33,486 nt of DNA from Anaerobiospirillum sp. NML120448 (GCF_023050945.1 NZ_JALKIM010000037.1:1-33486); one strand, 5' to 3'. Counted from the stretch's first letter, positions 1 to 8,764 are shown. Notes: generated by a model from the sequence alone, not told the origin. Program-made: numbers and translations.

Positions 1-2
1 TT

Positions 3-1235
3 GAAGAATTTGAAAAGAATGCTACTAAAAATGGCATTCAGGTTCACTTTGCAAGTACCGACAAAGATGCTTGCGAAATTATCTATCAAATTATGAAAGA
101 TAATAATGTGGACAAAGTTCTTAAAGGTAAGTCCATGGCCTCTGAGGAAATTGGTTTAAACCACTACCTCAAAGAAAAGGGCCTTAAAGCTGAAGAGAGT
201 GACTTAGGTGAACTTATCTTACAGCTTAATGACGAGCCACCTTTACACATTGTAGTACCTGCTATTCATCGTAATCGTTACGAAGTAGGACAAATTTTCC
301 ACGATAAATTAAATGCTCCATTAGAGTCCGATATTGAAAAGCTTAACTCTATTGCACGTGGCCACTTAAGAGATGAATTCCAACATCTTAAGATGGGTAT
401 CTCTGGAGTTAACTTTGCTATCTCCAAAGAAGGAGCAATTTGGCTGATTGAAAATGAAGGCAATGGTCGTATGTGTACCACTGCTCCTGATATTCATGTA
501 GCTATTTGTGGTATCGAGAAAATTGTAGAAACTTTTGAAGATGCTGCTACTTTAGTACATTTATTGACTCCATCAGCCACAGGCCAATTTATTCCAGCTT
601 ACAACAATATCATTACTGGTCCACGCCAAGAAGGCGATAAAGATGGCCCACGCCAAATGCATATTGTGATCTTTGATCATAACCGTAGCTCCATGCTTCA
701 AAATAAGGACTTCTACGAGGCCTTACGTTGTATTCGTTGTGGTGCTTGCATGAACTTCTGCCCAGTATATGACAAGATTGGTGGTCACTCTTATCGCACC
801 ACTTATCCTGGCCCTATTGGTGAGGTTATCTCCCCTAATCTCTTCGGCTTAGATGTTACAGGTGATGTTTTATCATTCTGTTCACAATGCGGTCGCTGCT
901 CTGAGGTTTGTCCAGAAAAGATCCCTCTAGCTGACTTAATTAGAGAGTTGCGCTCCTATAAGGTTGGCCAAGGTGAAGGACAAATTACTGGCTCACAAAA
1001 TGTTAAGCCAAGCACCAGTGAGCAAATTGCCTTTAAGCTCTTTGCTAAAGCCGCAACCAATGGCACTATTTGGAAACAAGCCTTTGCCCAGGCTCATATT
1101 GTAAACCCTGTAGTAAAAGCTTTTGCCCCAGCTATACCTGTAGCTAAGGACTGGGATGCCTATAAGCAGTTACCAGATGTATCAGGCAACTTCTATAAGA
1201 AAGTTCAAAAGATTGAGGGTGTAAAGTATGAATGA
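3..1235 (+). CDS. lutB: LutB/YkgF-type lactate utilization iron-sulfur protein, 5' end cut off
   Basis: The reading frame is open from the first bases of the window, so the true start lies upstream. The codons before the first ATG at 93 already read like LutB (phase EEFEKNATKNGIQVHFA). About 411 residues are visible against about 475 for E. coli YkgF, so roughly 60 are missing. The protein has an N-terminal LUD-type domain, then two ferredoxin-like 4Fe-4S clusters: CIRCGACMNFCP (about 729-765) and CSQCGRCSEVCP (about 881-915). In the LutABC family, LutB carries electrons during oxidation of L-lactate to pyruvate in the cytoplasm. The stop overlaps the lutC start by 8 bases, which indicates translational coupling in one operon. 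lutA would be expected just upstream, outside the window. Confidence 0.93.
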   Translation, partial: EEFEKNATKNGIQVHFASTDKDACEIIYQIMKDNNVDKVLKGKSMASEEIGLNHYLKEKGLKAEESDLGELILQLNDEPPLHIVVPAIHRNRYEVGQIFHDKLNAPLESDIEKLNSIARGHLRDEFQHLKMGISGVNFAISKEGAIWLIENEGNGRMCTTAPDIHVAICGIEKIVETFEDAATLVHLLTPSATGQFIPAYNNIITGPRQEGDKDGPRQMHIVIFDHNRSSMLQNKDFYEALRCIRCGACMNFCPVYDKIGGHSYRTTYPGPIGEVISPNLFGLDVTGDVLSFCSQCGRCSEVCPEKIPLADLIRELRSYKVGQGEGQITGSQNVKPSTSEQIAFKLFAKAATNGTIWKQAFAQAHIVNPVVKAFAPAIPVAKDWDAYKQLPDVSGNFYKKVQKIEGVKYE

Positions 1236-1887
1236 TGTAATTGAGCAAATTTCCAAGCGTAGCCGTGAAGAGATCCTAAAGCGTGTTAGTGAGGGCTATA
1301 AAAAGCCTGATTTTTGTCGTGTTGAAACTCAAGATCCTGTAGTGCATATCAAAATGCAAGAAGATCTAATTGAGAACATGAAAACCAACATGACTAATAA
1401 CAAGTTTGTGGTTCATGACATCAAGGAAAGTGAGCTTTACGACACCATCAATGCTATTACTAAAGAGATTGATGCTAAAACCTTAGTTTATTCAAAAGAC
1501 TTAGGTTTAGATCTTAACAAGATCAATAAGACCTCAGCTCTATGCTTTGATACTGCCATTGAGGATATTAGAGATCAGTTATTTAATACTGACCTCTCTA
1601 TTATTAATGCCTTTGCTGGTGTTGCCTCTCATGGTGTAGCTTGCGTGGTCTCAACGCAAAACCAACCACGTACGCTCTCTTTGGTAACCCCAAATTGCAT
1701 TATTTTGCTAAAAAAAGAGCGTGTTGTAAAAAGCTTTTTTGATGCTTTACATAAAGTAAAAAGCGAATATGAGCGTCTGCCAACTAATATCTTATTTATT
1801 GCAGGCCCATCTCGCACCTCAGACGTTGAATTAGTAACTGTCTTTGGTGTACACGGCTCTACTCGCGTGCATTTAATCTTGTACTAA
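1228..1887 (+). CDS. lutC: LutC/YkgG-type lactate utilization protein (LUD domain)
   Basis: This 219-residue protein is close to the usual LutC length (E. coli YkgG is 231). The C-terminal half carries the family signature: a hydrophobic strand ending LVTPNCIILLKKERVV, then FIAGPSRTSDVELVTVFGVHG near the end, matching the GPSRTADIE...GVHG block of LutC/YkgG. It has no signal peptide or membrane segment, so it is cytoplasmic. ATG 1228 lies inside the lutB 3' end (ATGAATGATG, with the lutB stop TGA at 1233-1235), giving a stop/start overlap typical of coupled translation. LutC belongs to the LutABC complex for lactate oxidation; its exact biochemical part is not settled. Hairpins at 1912-1943 and 1984-2009 close the operon. 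Confidence 0.92.
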   Translation: MNDVIEQISKRSREEILKRVSEGYKKPDFCRVETQDPVVHIKMQEDLIENMKTNMTNNKFVVHDIKESELYDTINAITKEIDAKTLVYSKDLGLDLNKINKTSALCFDTAIEDIRDQLFNTDLSIINAFAGVASHGVACVVSTQNQPRTLSLVTPNCIILLKKERVVKSFFDALHKVKSEYERLPTNILFIAGPSRTSDVELVTVFGVHGSTRVHLILY

Positions 1888-1983
1888 AAAAGTTAATATA
1901 GGCGTGGCTGAGCTAAGAGCCTTATATACTTGAGACTCTTAGCAAAGCTTTTTCCTCAGAAAATTTACTATATCTATCAGACC

Positions 1984-2015
1984 AAGCCCAGTTCCTTGCA
2001 ACTGGGCTTTTTTTT
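1984..2015 (+). terminator. Rho-independent terminator of lutBC
   Basis: A 10-bp perfect stem, AAGCCCAGTT (1984-1993) with AACTGGGCTT (2000-2009), has a 6-base loop and is followed by T's to 2015. A weaker hairpin just upstream (GCTAAGAG 1912-1919 with CTCTTAGC 1936-1943, then AAAGCTTTTT) may act first. Confidence 0.9.
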
Positions 2016-2026
2016 GGCTCGCTTTT

Positions 2027-2055
2027 TTCTCAAATAGATTTTTTTGCCCTATAAT
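2027..2055 (+). promoter_or_regulatory. Candidate sigma-70 promoter reading into the 16-bp repeat array
   Basis: TTCTCA (2027-2032) is followed by a 17-bp spacer and a perfect TATAAT (2050-2055), just after the lutC terminator. Transcription would begin near 2062, pass through the repeat array and continue into yciA. The -35 matches 4 of 6 consensus bases. No start site is proven. Confidence 0.45.
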
Positions 2056-2075
2056 GGCCAAACAACCCAACATAA

Positions 2076-2220
2076 AGGCAAGCCCCCCTTACAGGAGATG
2101 CCGCATAATGGCTAGGCCAAGATAAGGCAAAGCCATGTGAAGGCAAAGCCACAAGAAGGCTAGGCCATGTTAGGGCGAAGCCACTTGAAAGCGAGGCCAA
2201 GTGAGGGCTGAACCTTAATT
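2076..2220 (+). repeat. Intergenic array of degenerate 16-bp units with GGCNNNGCC cores
   Basis: From 2093 the units begin at 2093, 2109, 2125, 2141, 2157, 2173, 2189 and 2205, an exact 16-bp step. A further unit at 2076 is offset by one base. The consensus is about AGGCNAAGCCANNTGA. Most units keep GGC and GCC three bases apart (GGCAAAGCC, GGCTAGGCC), so each is a small inverted repeat. Sixteen is not a multiple of three and no ORF spans the array, so it is not coding. It fills most of the 420-base gap between lutC and yciA. Confidence 0.85.
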
Positions 2221-2325
2221 TTTTTTCTGGCTACTCTACCTTTTTTGTTAGTAGGCTAAAAACACCAAGAGCTTTTCTTTAAATTTAAAGTTGCTAATTT
2301 CTCAGCATTGGTTCTAGGAAGTAAT

Positions 2326-2871
2326 ATGCAAGACACTCAACAAGCAGCAAGCGCCATCAGCGCCGACAACCAACCTAAGCACAAAGCCCAAGCTGAAGAT
2401 GTCCATCCACACCCTCCAATTGGCAATTTATTATTGCGCACTATGACCTTACCAAAAGATACTAATCCTGCTGGAGATATCTTTGGTGGTTGGATCATGT
2501 CTCAGTTGGATATTGCAGGTGCAATTTTGGCCCGTGAAATTGCTCATGGACGTGTAGTTACTGTGGCTGTTGATGCCATGAATTTCTTAAAGCCTGTTGA
2601 GGTGGGTGATGTAGTTTGCTGTTATGGCCATTGCTCTAAAGTAGGAAGAACCTCATTAAAGATTAAATTAGAGCTGTGGGTTAAAAAAATTTATGAGAGC
2701 GAAGCTGCTCAACGTAATTTAGTAACAGAAGCTAGCTTTACTTATGTAGCAGTAGATGACAACGGTCGTCCACGACCTTTACCACCACAGGCACATATCA
2801 TTGCTAAAACTGGTATTGATGCAGGTACAGTAGGTCTACAAGAAGACGGTACTATTAAAAGCAATTGCTAA
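2326..2871 (+). CDS. yciA: YciA-type acyl-CoA thioesterase (hotdog fold)
   Basis: A hotdog-fold thioesterase that hydrolyses acyl-CoA to free CoA and acid in the cytoplasm. The family block TNPAGDIFGGWIMSQLDIAGA contains the conserved GDIFGGW stretch and the catalytic-helix Asp. VTVAVDAMNFLKPVEVGD and GRTSLKIKLELWVK follow, as in YciA. I prefer ATG 2326 over the in-frame TTG 2308 because AGGAAG (2316-2321) sits 4 bases before the ATG; this gives 181 residues. E. coli YciA has about 132, so this one has a polar N-terminal extension of about 30 residues (rich in A, Q, H and P) and a short C-terminal extension. It is a single gene, possibly transcribed from 2062 through the repeat array, and it ends at a terminator shared with acrR. 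Confidence 0.92.
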   Translation: MQDTQQAASAISADNQPKHKAQAEDVHPHPPIGNLLLRTMTLPKDTNPAGDIFGGWIMSQLDIAGAILAREIAHGRVVTVAVDAMNFLKPVEVGDVVCCYGHCSKVGRTSLKIKLELWVKKIYESEAAQRNLVTEASFTYVAVDDNGRPRPLPPQAHIIAKTGIDAGTVGLQEDGTIKSNC

Positions 2872-2872
2872 G

Positions 2873-2911
2873 AAAAAAGCCTGGTTAAATCTGACTTAAC
2901 CAGGCTTTTTT
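2873..2911. terminator. Bidirectional terminator between yciA and acrR
   Basis: A 16-bp perfect stem with A-run and T-run ends pairs 2873-2888 (AAAAAAGCCTGGTTAA) with 2896-2911 around a 7-base loop. The T-run on one strand and A-run on the other allow termination of both convergent genes. Confidence 0.93.
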
Positions 2912-2912
2912 C

Positions 2913-3551
2913 TTAATATGGATTGTTCTTACGTTTAATCTCACCTAAGTGATTGAACATACACTCAATAATACACTTATAGTAAGAGGCCGAATGCTTC
3001 ATATTGTCTTGACGCATTTGCATAATCAAACCGAACATAGTAGCTTGGATATAAACAGAAGCTAACTCCACATCACAATCTGATGGTAATTGCTGTAAAG
3101 ATACAGCATTACGCAAAGCATCTTCAATAGAAAGAAATCGCAAATTAATCAACTCTTCTAACTGCTCTCTGGCTTCAATAGAAATATCAGAGTGAATAAT
3201 GCTCTCAAAGATCACCATGACAGAGGAGTTAAAAAACGATTTAGAATCCTCATTAAAGTGAGCTAAAGCCCATTGCTTTAATTGGCCAAGAGGATCAGTT
3301 TGGTTTTCGTGAGCGGCTGAGGACAGGGTAGAAACTAAATTTAATTTACGAGCCTCTTCTTCTAATAAAGAAGCTAATAAGGCTGTCTTATTTTCATAAT
3401 GCCAATAAATAGCTCCTCGAGTAACATTAGCCTCACGGGCAATATCAGTTAGTGATGCTTTATTAAAGCCTTTATTAGCAAAAACCTTTTGCGCAGCAAT
3501 TAAAATATTATTTTTCGTCTGCATCGACTCAGAGTAAGTTTTCTTAGGCAT
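2913..3551 (-). CDS. acrR: AcrR-type TetR-family repressor of the RND efflux operon
   Basis: The 212 residues are close to E. coli AcrR (215). The N-terminal TetR DNA-binding domain is intact: ILIAAQKVFANKGFNKASL, then the helix-turn-helix LTDIAREANVTRGAIYWHYENK (about residues 33-55), where the TRGAIYWHYxNK recognition helix is typical of AcrR/TtgR. The rest is a helical ligand-binding and dimerisation domain that would bind drugs or metabolites and release DNA. The gene is divergent from acrA-acrB. A 20-bp operator nearly identical to the E. coli acrAB operator lies between its own -35 and -10, so autorepression is very likely. It is convergent with yciA. Confidence 0.93.
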   Translation of the reverse strand: MPKKTYSESMQTKNNILIAAQKVFANKGFNKASLTDIAREANVTRGAIYWHYENKTALLASLLEEEARKLNLVSTLSSAAHENQTDPLGQLKQWALAHFNEDSKSFFNSSVMVIFESIIHSDISIEAREQLEELINLRFLSIEDALRNAVSLQQLPSDCDVELASVYIQATMFGLIMQMRQDNMKHSASYYKCIIECMFNHLGEIKRKNNPY

Positions 3552-3609
3552 ACAGCAATCCCCAATCTAATAATGCACTCAGAAACTAAATTGCACAAAT
3601 ATCGAAAAA

Positions 3610-3638
3610 ATTATAACATACATTCATGTATGTATGAA
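3610..3638 (-). promoter_or_regulatory. acrR promoter overlapped by its operator
   Basis: On the minus strand, TTCATA (3638 to 3633), a 17-bp spacer and TATAAT (3615 to 3610) form a promoter. TG one base before the -10 makes it an extended -10. The AcrR-type palindrome at 3617-3636 fills the spacer, so bound repressor would exclude polymerase. Confidence 0.75.
3617..3636. promoter_or_regulatory. AcrR-type operator 1
   Basis: CATACAT (3617-3623), a 6-base spacer and ATGTATG (3630-3636). The half-sites and spacing equal those of the E. coli acrAB operator as I remember it (CATACATTTGTGAATGTATG); only spacer bases differ. The site overlaps promoters on both strands. Confidence 0.88.
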
Positions 3639-3651
3639 AAAATGATATAAT
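3623..3651 (+). promoter_or_regulatory. Candidate rightward promoter on the same operator
   Basis: TTCATG (3623-3628), 17 bp, then a perfect TATAAT (3646-3651) on the plus strand. The -35 is weak. Its -35 lies inside operator 1. Predicted start near 3658, giving either a long acrA leader or a short RNA ending at the 3726-3778 hairpin. Confidence 0.45.
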
Positions 3652-3725
3652 TCTTTGCACGAAAAATATACAACTTTTGATGATTTTGTAATACATTACA
3701 ATACTATGCAAAGTTTAAGTTGTGA

Positions 3726-3783
3726 AAAAGCATCATGCTTGTGGAGCTATTAATTTCCTCCATTGGGCTGATGCTTTTGTTGT
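3726..3783 (+). terminator. Hairpin with T-rich tail in the acrR-acrA gap
   Basis: The outer stem AAAAGCATCA (3726-3735) pairs with TGATGCTTTT (3769-3778). The inner stem TGGAG (3742-3746) pairs with CTCCA (3758-3762). The tail TTTTGTTGTCTT is T-rich but interrupted. It could end a short RNA started near 3658, or act as an attenuator in the acrA leader. Confidence 0.5.
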
Positions 3784-3912
3784 CTTATGATGCTAAAAAC
3801 AATCAAATAAGATGAAATTGAATGTAAGTTCCAATTTAAACTTGCAAATTTTTACCTAAGAATTAAGCGCGTACTTTTTTGTAATTAACTTTCAAGATCT
3901 TTGTACGTGCCT

Positions 3913-3942
3913 AAAAACATACATGCATGGATGTATGTTTTT
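3913..3942. promoter_or_regulatory. AcrR-type operator 2, upstream of acrA
   Basis: A perfect 12-bp inverted repeat, AAAAACATACAT (3913-3924) and ATGTATGTTTTT (3931-3942), with a 6-base spacer GCATGG. It contains the same CATACAT-N6-ATGTATG core as operator 1. It probably controls the main acrA promoter, but I could not assign convincing -35/-10 boxes here. Confidence 0.85.
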
Positions 3943-3961
3943 AAAGTTGGTTTCTAAAATG

Positions 3962-4146
3962 GTTTGCCTTTGAGCAATTAAGGGCAAACTTTGGGGTTAA
4001 TCTAAAGGCTAATAGCTTTTAGATTGGAGTGTGCAATTTAGTTTAGCCCTTAGAGCAAAAATTAAGTGCTTTTGCTCAGCGTCTAAACGTTAATCATAAA
4101 GCTATCTCACTATGATCCATAATTATGGGAAGCCTTTAATATAGTG
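3962..4146 (+). other. Structured acrA leader with four consecutive hairpins
   Basis: Between operator 2 and the acrA ribosome site are: GTTTGCC (3962-3968) with GGCAAAC (3983-3989); 3999-4010 with 4014-4025 (12 bp, one G-T pair, 3-base loop); GAGCAAAA (4053-4060) with TTTTGCTC (4070-4077); and CACTAT (4108-4113) with ATAGTG (4141-4146), enclosing the palindrome CCATAATTATGG (4117-4128). No ORF of note is present. Confidence 0.5.
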
Positions 4147-4196
4147 TGAAAGTAGTGTGGTAGTGCTTCTCAACTTTTTTTAAAGGATTATCAGGT

Positions 4197-5375
4197 ATGT
4201 TCCTGTCTAAGGTAAACAAAAAGCATCTTCTGCCTAGTGCATTGGCAGTAGCCTTATTGCTAACTGGATGTGGTGAAGAACAAAAACAAGCTGGACCTCA
4301 AAGTATGCCAGTTGATGTGTACACAGTACACACTATGGAGGTACCTATTGTTTCCAACCTTACAGGTCGAGTTAGTGCTACTCGTCGTGCTGAGGTTCGT
4401 CCACAAGTTTCAGGCATCATTCAAAAACGCTTATTCGTAGAAGGTTCTACTGTTAACCAAGGCGATCAACTCTATCAAATCGATCCTGCTTTATACGAGG
4501 CTCAAGTAAATAGCGCTAAGGCTAATTTAAAGAGCGCTCAAGCAAGTTTATATACTGTAAAGCTTAAGGCCGATCGTTATCGTCAATTATTAGAGCAAAA
4601 GGCTGTAAGTAAGCAAGATTATGATGATGCACAGGCTGCCTACCTACAAGCAGATGCTGCGGTTAAGGCTGCTGAGGCTGCTTTAGAAACAGCTAATATT
4701 AACCTTGCTTATACTAAAGTTTATGCTCCTATTTCAGGACGTATTTCTAAGTCTAACTTTACCGAGGGCGCTTTGGTAAATGCCCAACAGACTAATCCTT
4801 TAACCACTATTCAACAATTGGATCCTATGTATGTTGACTTAGGCCAGACTGTTGAAGATCACATGGCTCTTCGTCAAGCTATTGCTACTGGTCACTTTAA
4901 GACCACTGACGGCAAAGCTCCTGTAGATATTTACTTCTCTAATGGCTCTAAATATCAGCACCAAGGTCAACTTGAGTTCTCTGATGTTACTGTAGATGAA
5001 ACTACAGGTATGGTTAACTTACGTGCCATTGTGCCAAATCCAGAGCAACACTTACTTCCAGGTATGTTCTTACGTGGCGATCTCCATGAGGGAACTTTAC
5101 CTAACGCTGTAGTAGTTAAACAAGATGCTGTAATTCGTGAAGCTGGCGGTCTTAGCTATGTTTATGTAGTTGATGACAAGGGGTTGGCACAAAGAGTAAT
5201 CGTTAAGATTGGCACTGAGTATGAAAACTACTTTGTTATTACCTCTGGTCTAAAAGCTGGCGACAAAGTAATTAGCTCCAATTTACAGAAAATCCGCTCT
5301 GGCGTGCCTGTAGTTGAGGTTAAGCCTGATGCTCAAAAGAGCGAGGCTAATGCAGCTGCTGCCCAAGCTAAATAA
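4197..5375 (+). CDS. acrA: AcrA-type periplasmic adaptor lipoprotein of an RND efflux pump
   Basis: A membrane fusion protein that links the inner-membrane pump AcrB to an outer-membrane channel. The signal peptide ends in the lipobox LLTGC, so Cys25 should be lipidated and anchored to the inner membrane. Domains in order: lipoyl half-motif (VRPQVSGIIQKRLFVEGSTVNQGDQLYQIDP, shown by its VSGII...G..V..GD..Y.ID pattern), a helical hairpin (about residues 100-165, A/Q/K-rich), the second lipoyl half (YAPISGRISKSNFTEGALV), beta-barrel and membrane-proximal domains. The 392-residue length matches AcrA (397). ATG 4197 has AAGGA (4183-4187) 9 bases upstream. It is followed by acrB after 72 bases. 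Repression by AcrR is likely. No TolC gene is in the window. Confidence 0.95.
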   Translation: MFLSKVNKKHLLPSALAVALLLTGCGEEQKQAGPQSMPVDVYTVHTMEVPIVSNLTGRVSATRRAEVRPQVSGIIQKRLFVEGSTVNQGDQLYQIDPALYEAQVNSAKANLKSAQASLYTVKLKADRYRQLLEQKAVSKQDYDDAQAAYLQADAAVKAAEAALETANINLAYTKVYAPISGRISKSNFTEGALVNAQQTNPLTTIQQLDPMYVDLGQTVEDHMALRQAIATGHFKTTDGKAPVDIYFSNGSKYQHQGQLEFSDVTVDETTGMVNLRAIVPNPEQHLLPGMFLRGDLHEGTLPNAVVVKQDAVIREAGGLSYVYVVDDKGLAQRVIVKIGTEYENYFVITSGLKAGDKVISSNLQKIRSGVPVVEVKPDAQKSEANAAAAQAK

Positions 5376-5397
5376 GCGATTATTGGACAATAACATT

Positions 5398-5432
5398 CAA
5401 GTACAAGTGTTAATTGCAACAACTTGTACTTG
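5398..5432 (+). other. Inverted repeat between acrA and acrB, touching the acrB ribosome site
   Basis: A perfect 11-bp inverted repeat, CAAGTACAAGT (5398-5408) and ACTTGTACTTG (5422-5432), with a 13-base loop. Its last base is the first G of the acrB Shine-Dalgarno GGGAG (5432-5436). It has no T-run, so it is not a terminator. Confidence 0.8.
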
Positions 5433-5447
5433 GGAGATAAAAACCTT

Positions 5448-8400
5448 ATGTCACGTTTCTTTATCAATCGCCCAATCTTTGCTTGGGTTATTGCTATTGT
5501 GATTATGCTTGCAGGTGTAGTGTCCGTATTCACCCTGCCAGTATCACAATATCCAACCATTGCTCCTCCAGCAGTATCTATTCGTGCTAGCTACCCAGGT
5601 GCGGACGCTAGTACTGTAGAGCGTGCTGTTACGCAGGTAATTGAGCAAAATATGACGGGTCTGGATGGTTACATGTATATGTCAGCCTCCTCAGATTCCT
5701 ATGGTAATTCATCTATTACCATTACTTTTGAACCTGGTACCGATGCTGATATTGCTCAAGTTCAAGTACAAAACAAATTACAGCAAACTCAATCTCAGTT
5801 ACCTACTGTAGTTCAACAAAATGGTGTTAACGTATCTAAGTCTACTGATGCCTTCTTATTGGTTGTAGGCTTAAGCACCACCGATGCTGAACACAACTCA
5901 ACTGACCTTGCTGACTATATTTATGCCAATATTCGTGAGCCATTAGCTCGTGTTGAGGGCGTAGGTGACTTGCAAGTGTTCGGCTCTGAGTTCGCTATGC
6001 GTATTTGGCTTGATCCTGAAAAGCTCAATAACTTAGCTGTAACTGTTGCTGAGGTAAAAAATGCTATCTTGCAGCAAAATGCTCAGGTTACTTATGGTTC
6101 TTTAGGTGGTACCCCAGCTGTTGAGGGTCAACAATACTCTTATACCATTACTGGTCAAAAGCGCTTAGAAAGCGTAAAAGAGTTTGAAAATATCCTCTTG
6201 CGTGTTAACACCGATGGCACCATGGTGCGACTCAAGGATGTAGCCAGAATCGAGTTAGGTTCAGAGAGCTATCAGGTAAGTGCTACTTATAACGATCAGT
6301 TATCTACAGGTATCGCTATCCGTCTAGCTGCTGGTGCCAACGCTTTGGATACAGCTACTCGTGTTAAAGCCTTAATGGTTGAGCTTTCACAGTACTTCCC
6401 AGATTGGATTAATCTTGAGTATCCATACGATACTACCGACTTTATTAAAGTTTCTATTGAGGAAGTTTTCCAGACATTATTCGAAGCCGTTATCTTAGTG
6501 GTTTTGATTATGTACTTATTCTTACAAAACTTCCGTGCTACTTTAATTCCTTCTATTACCGTACCTGTAGTGCTCTTAGGTACCTTTGCCATCATGTCTG
6601 TATTAGGCTTCTCTATTAACACCTTGACCATGTTCGGTATTGTGCTGGCTATTGGTCTGTTAGTAGATGACGCTATTGTGGTAGTAGAAAACGTAGAGCG
6701 TATTATGGAAGAGGAGAATTTACCTCCTCGTCACGCTACCATTAAGTCTATGGATCAAATTACAGGCGCATTAATTGGTATTGCCTTAGTGCTCTCAGCT
6801 GTATTTATTCCTATGGCTTTCTTCGGTGGTTCTACTGGTGTTATTTATCGTCAGTTCTCTATTACCATCGTATCTTCCATGGTGCTCTCAGTATTAGTAG
6901 CTTTGATCTTGACTCCAGCATTGTGCGCCACTATGTTGCAATCTAAAGAAGAGCGTGAAGCACTTCCTGATAACAAGATTTTAGCTAAGACTAAGAGTGC
7001 AAGTAAGACTCTCTTAAAACCATTAGAGGCTTTCTTTGGTTGGTTTAACCGTGGATTTGAGGCTTTTACCAATTCCTATCAAAAGCATGTAAGTAAAGTA
7101 GTACATCAGCTTAAGCGTCAAATCTTTGCTTATATTGTAATTTGTGTGGCTTTAGGTTTTTGCTTTGTGCGTATCCCATCTTCGTTCTTACCAAACGAAG
7201 ACCAAGGCGTGCTTATGGCTATGGTGAACTTGCCAGCAGGTTCTACTGTTGAAAAGACTAAGTCCACCTTAAACAAGCTTACTAACTACTTTAGAACTAA
7301 TGAAGATGAGAACATTGATTCCATCATGGCTATTACAGGCTTCTCATTTTCTGGTTCTGGCCAAAATGCAGGTATGGCCTTTATTAAGTTACGTGATTGG
7401 TCTTTACGCCAACGTGATGATCAACACGCTGATGCCATTGTTAACCGTTCATATATGCCTCTAATGGGCATTCGTGAAGGCTTAGCTTTTGCGTTTAACT
7501 TACCTGCTATTCCTGAACTTGGTATTGCCTCTGGTTTCGACCTCTACTTACAAGATAATGGTGGTGCTGGCCACGAAGCTTTAACCAAGATGCGTCAAGA
7601 GTACATTTATGCCGCTCAGCAATCTCCATTGCTCATGCAGGTTCGTGCTAACGGCCAAGATGATACTCCACAATTTAAACTTTCTATCGATTACGAAAAG
7701 GCTCTAGCATTAGGTCTTTCTGTAAGCGACATTAATACTACTTTATCCACTGCTTGGGGTTCTGCCTATGTTGATAACTTTATGGAAAGATCCCGTGTTA
7801 AGAAAGTGTTCTTACAAGCTGAAGCTGATGCTCGTATGAATGAACTTGACTTAAACAAGTGGTATGTACGTAATAATCAAGGCCAAATGGTTCCTTGCTC
7901 AGCCTTTATTACCACCTCTTGGGATTATGGCTCACCACGTCTTGAGCGTTTCAATGGCGTAGGCGCTATGAACATCCAAGGTGCTCCAGCTCCTGGTGTA
8001 TCAACTGGTGAGGCTATGGCTGAGATGGAGCGTATTGCTAAAGAAGTATTACCTGCAGGTTATGGTATTTCATGGACTGGCGTTTCCTTCCAAGAGCGCC
8101 TCTCTGGTGCTCAAGCCCCATTACTTTATGCCGTATCATTGCTGATCGTATTCTTATCCTTAGCTGCCTTGTATGAGTCTTGGTCAATTCCTTTTGCTGT
8201 TATGTTGGTAGTACCTTTAGGTATTATTGGCGCAGTATTGGCTGCATTAATGACTCAATATATTCCAGTACAAACGGTATTAAGTAATGACGTGTACTTC
8301 CAAGTAGGTCTGCTAACGACGGTAGGTCTGTCAGCTAAAAATGCTATTTTGATTGTAGAGTTCGCTAAAGAGCTTTATGACAAGGGCAATAGACTTACTG

Positions 8401-8735
8401 AGGCTGTTATTGAGGCTGCTCGTATTCGTTTACGCCCTATCTTAATGACCTCTGCTGCTTTCGTGCTTGGTGTGCTTCCTTTAGCTATTTCATCAGGCGC
8501 TGGTGCTGCTGGCCGTAACGAAATCGGTATTTGTGTTATCGGTGGTATGTTGTCAGCTACTATTTTGGCTATTTTCTTTGTGCCTGTGTTCTTTGTATTA
8601 GTAATGCGTTACTTTACTAAGTACATTCCAGCCGATCAAAAGAAGAAGATGGCTGAAGAAGAAGAGGCTAGAATTAAAGAGCGCCAACAACGTGCTTTAG
8701 AGGCTAAGCGTGATATTTCATCAGGCTCTCACTAA
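5448..8735 (+). CDS. acrB: AcrB-type RND multidrug efflux transporter
   Basis: A proton-driven inner-membrane trimer that exports drugs, bile salts and similar compounds. It starts [17 protein letters not shown], the usual HAE1 beginning. TM4 carries the proton-relay pair D407-D408 ([18 protein letters not shown]), at the same numbering as E. coli, and TM10 carries K964 ([16 protein letters not shown]), equivalent to K940. Two large periplasmic loops and 12 TM segments are visible. I choose ATG 5448 over TTG 5424 because GGGAG (5432-5436) precedes it by 11 bases. This gives 1,095 residues, about 45 more than E. coli AcrB, mainly from a linker near residues 500-540 and a charged C-terminal tail. 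It forms an operon with acrA and ends at the terminator at 8795. Confidence 0.96.
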   Translation: MSRFFINRPIFAWVIAIVIMLAGVVSVFTLPVSQYPTIAPPAVSIRASYPGADASTVERAVTQVIEQNMTGLDGYMYMSASSDSYGNSSITITFEPGTDADIAQVQVQNKLQQTQSQLPTVVQQNGVNVSKSTDAFLLVVGLSTTDAEHNSTDLADYIYANIREPLARVEGVGDLQVFGSEFAMRIWLDPEKLNNLAVTVAEVKNAILQQNAQVTYGSLGGTPAVEGQQYSYTITGQKRLESVKEFENILLRVNTDGTMVRLKDVARIELGSESYQVSATYNDQLSTGIAIRLAAGANALDTATRVKALMVELSQYFPDWINLEYPYDTTDFIKVSIEEVFQTLFEAVILVVLIMYLFLQNFRATLIPSITVPVVLLGTFAIMSVLGFSINTLTMFGIVLAIGLLVDDAIVVVENVERIMEEENLPPRHATIKSMDQITGALIGIALVLSAVFIPMAFFGGSTGVIYRQFSITIVSSMVLSVLVALILTPALCATMLQSKEEREALPDNKILAKTKSASKTLLKPLEAFFGWFNRGFEAFTNSYQKHVSKVVHQLKRQIFAYIVICVALGFCFVRIPSSFLPNEDQGVLMAMVNLPAGSTVEKTKSTLNKLTNYFRTNEDENIDSIMAITGFSFSGSGQNAGMAFIKLRDWSLRQRDDQHADAIVNRSYMPLMGIREGLAFAFNLPAIPELGIASGFDLYLQDNGGAGHEALTKMRQEYIYAAQQSPLLMQVRANGQDDTPQFKLSIDYEKALALGLSVSDINTTLSTAWGSAYVDNFMERSRVKKVFLQAEADARMNELDLNKWYVRNNQGQMVPCSAFITTSWDYGSPRLERFNGVGAMNIQGAPAPGVSTGEAMAEMERIAKEVLPAGYGISWTGVSFQERLSGAQAPLLYAVSLLIVFLSLAALYESWSIPFAVMLVVPLGIIGAVLAALMTQYIPVQTVLSNDVYFQVGLLTTVGLSAKNAILIVEFAKELYDKGNRLTEAVIEAARIRLRPILMTSAAFVLGVLPLAISSGAGAAGRNEIGICVIGGMLSATILAIFFVPVFFVLVMRYFTKYIPADQKKKMAEEEEARIKERQQRALEAKRDISSGSH

Positions 8736-8764
8736 AAGCACTATTTAATAAGATTACCTGATAA

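Noticed and set aside
2076-2220. CRISPR array
   Set aside because: The units are 16 bp, directly adjacent and degenerate, without unique spacers or cas genes nearby.
6296-7072. Minus-strand open frames inside acrB
   Set aside because: Shadows of the TM-coding region; no support from sequence or context.
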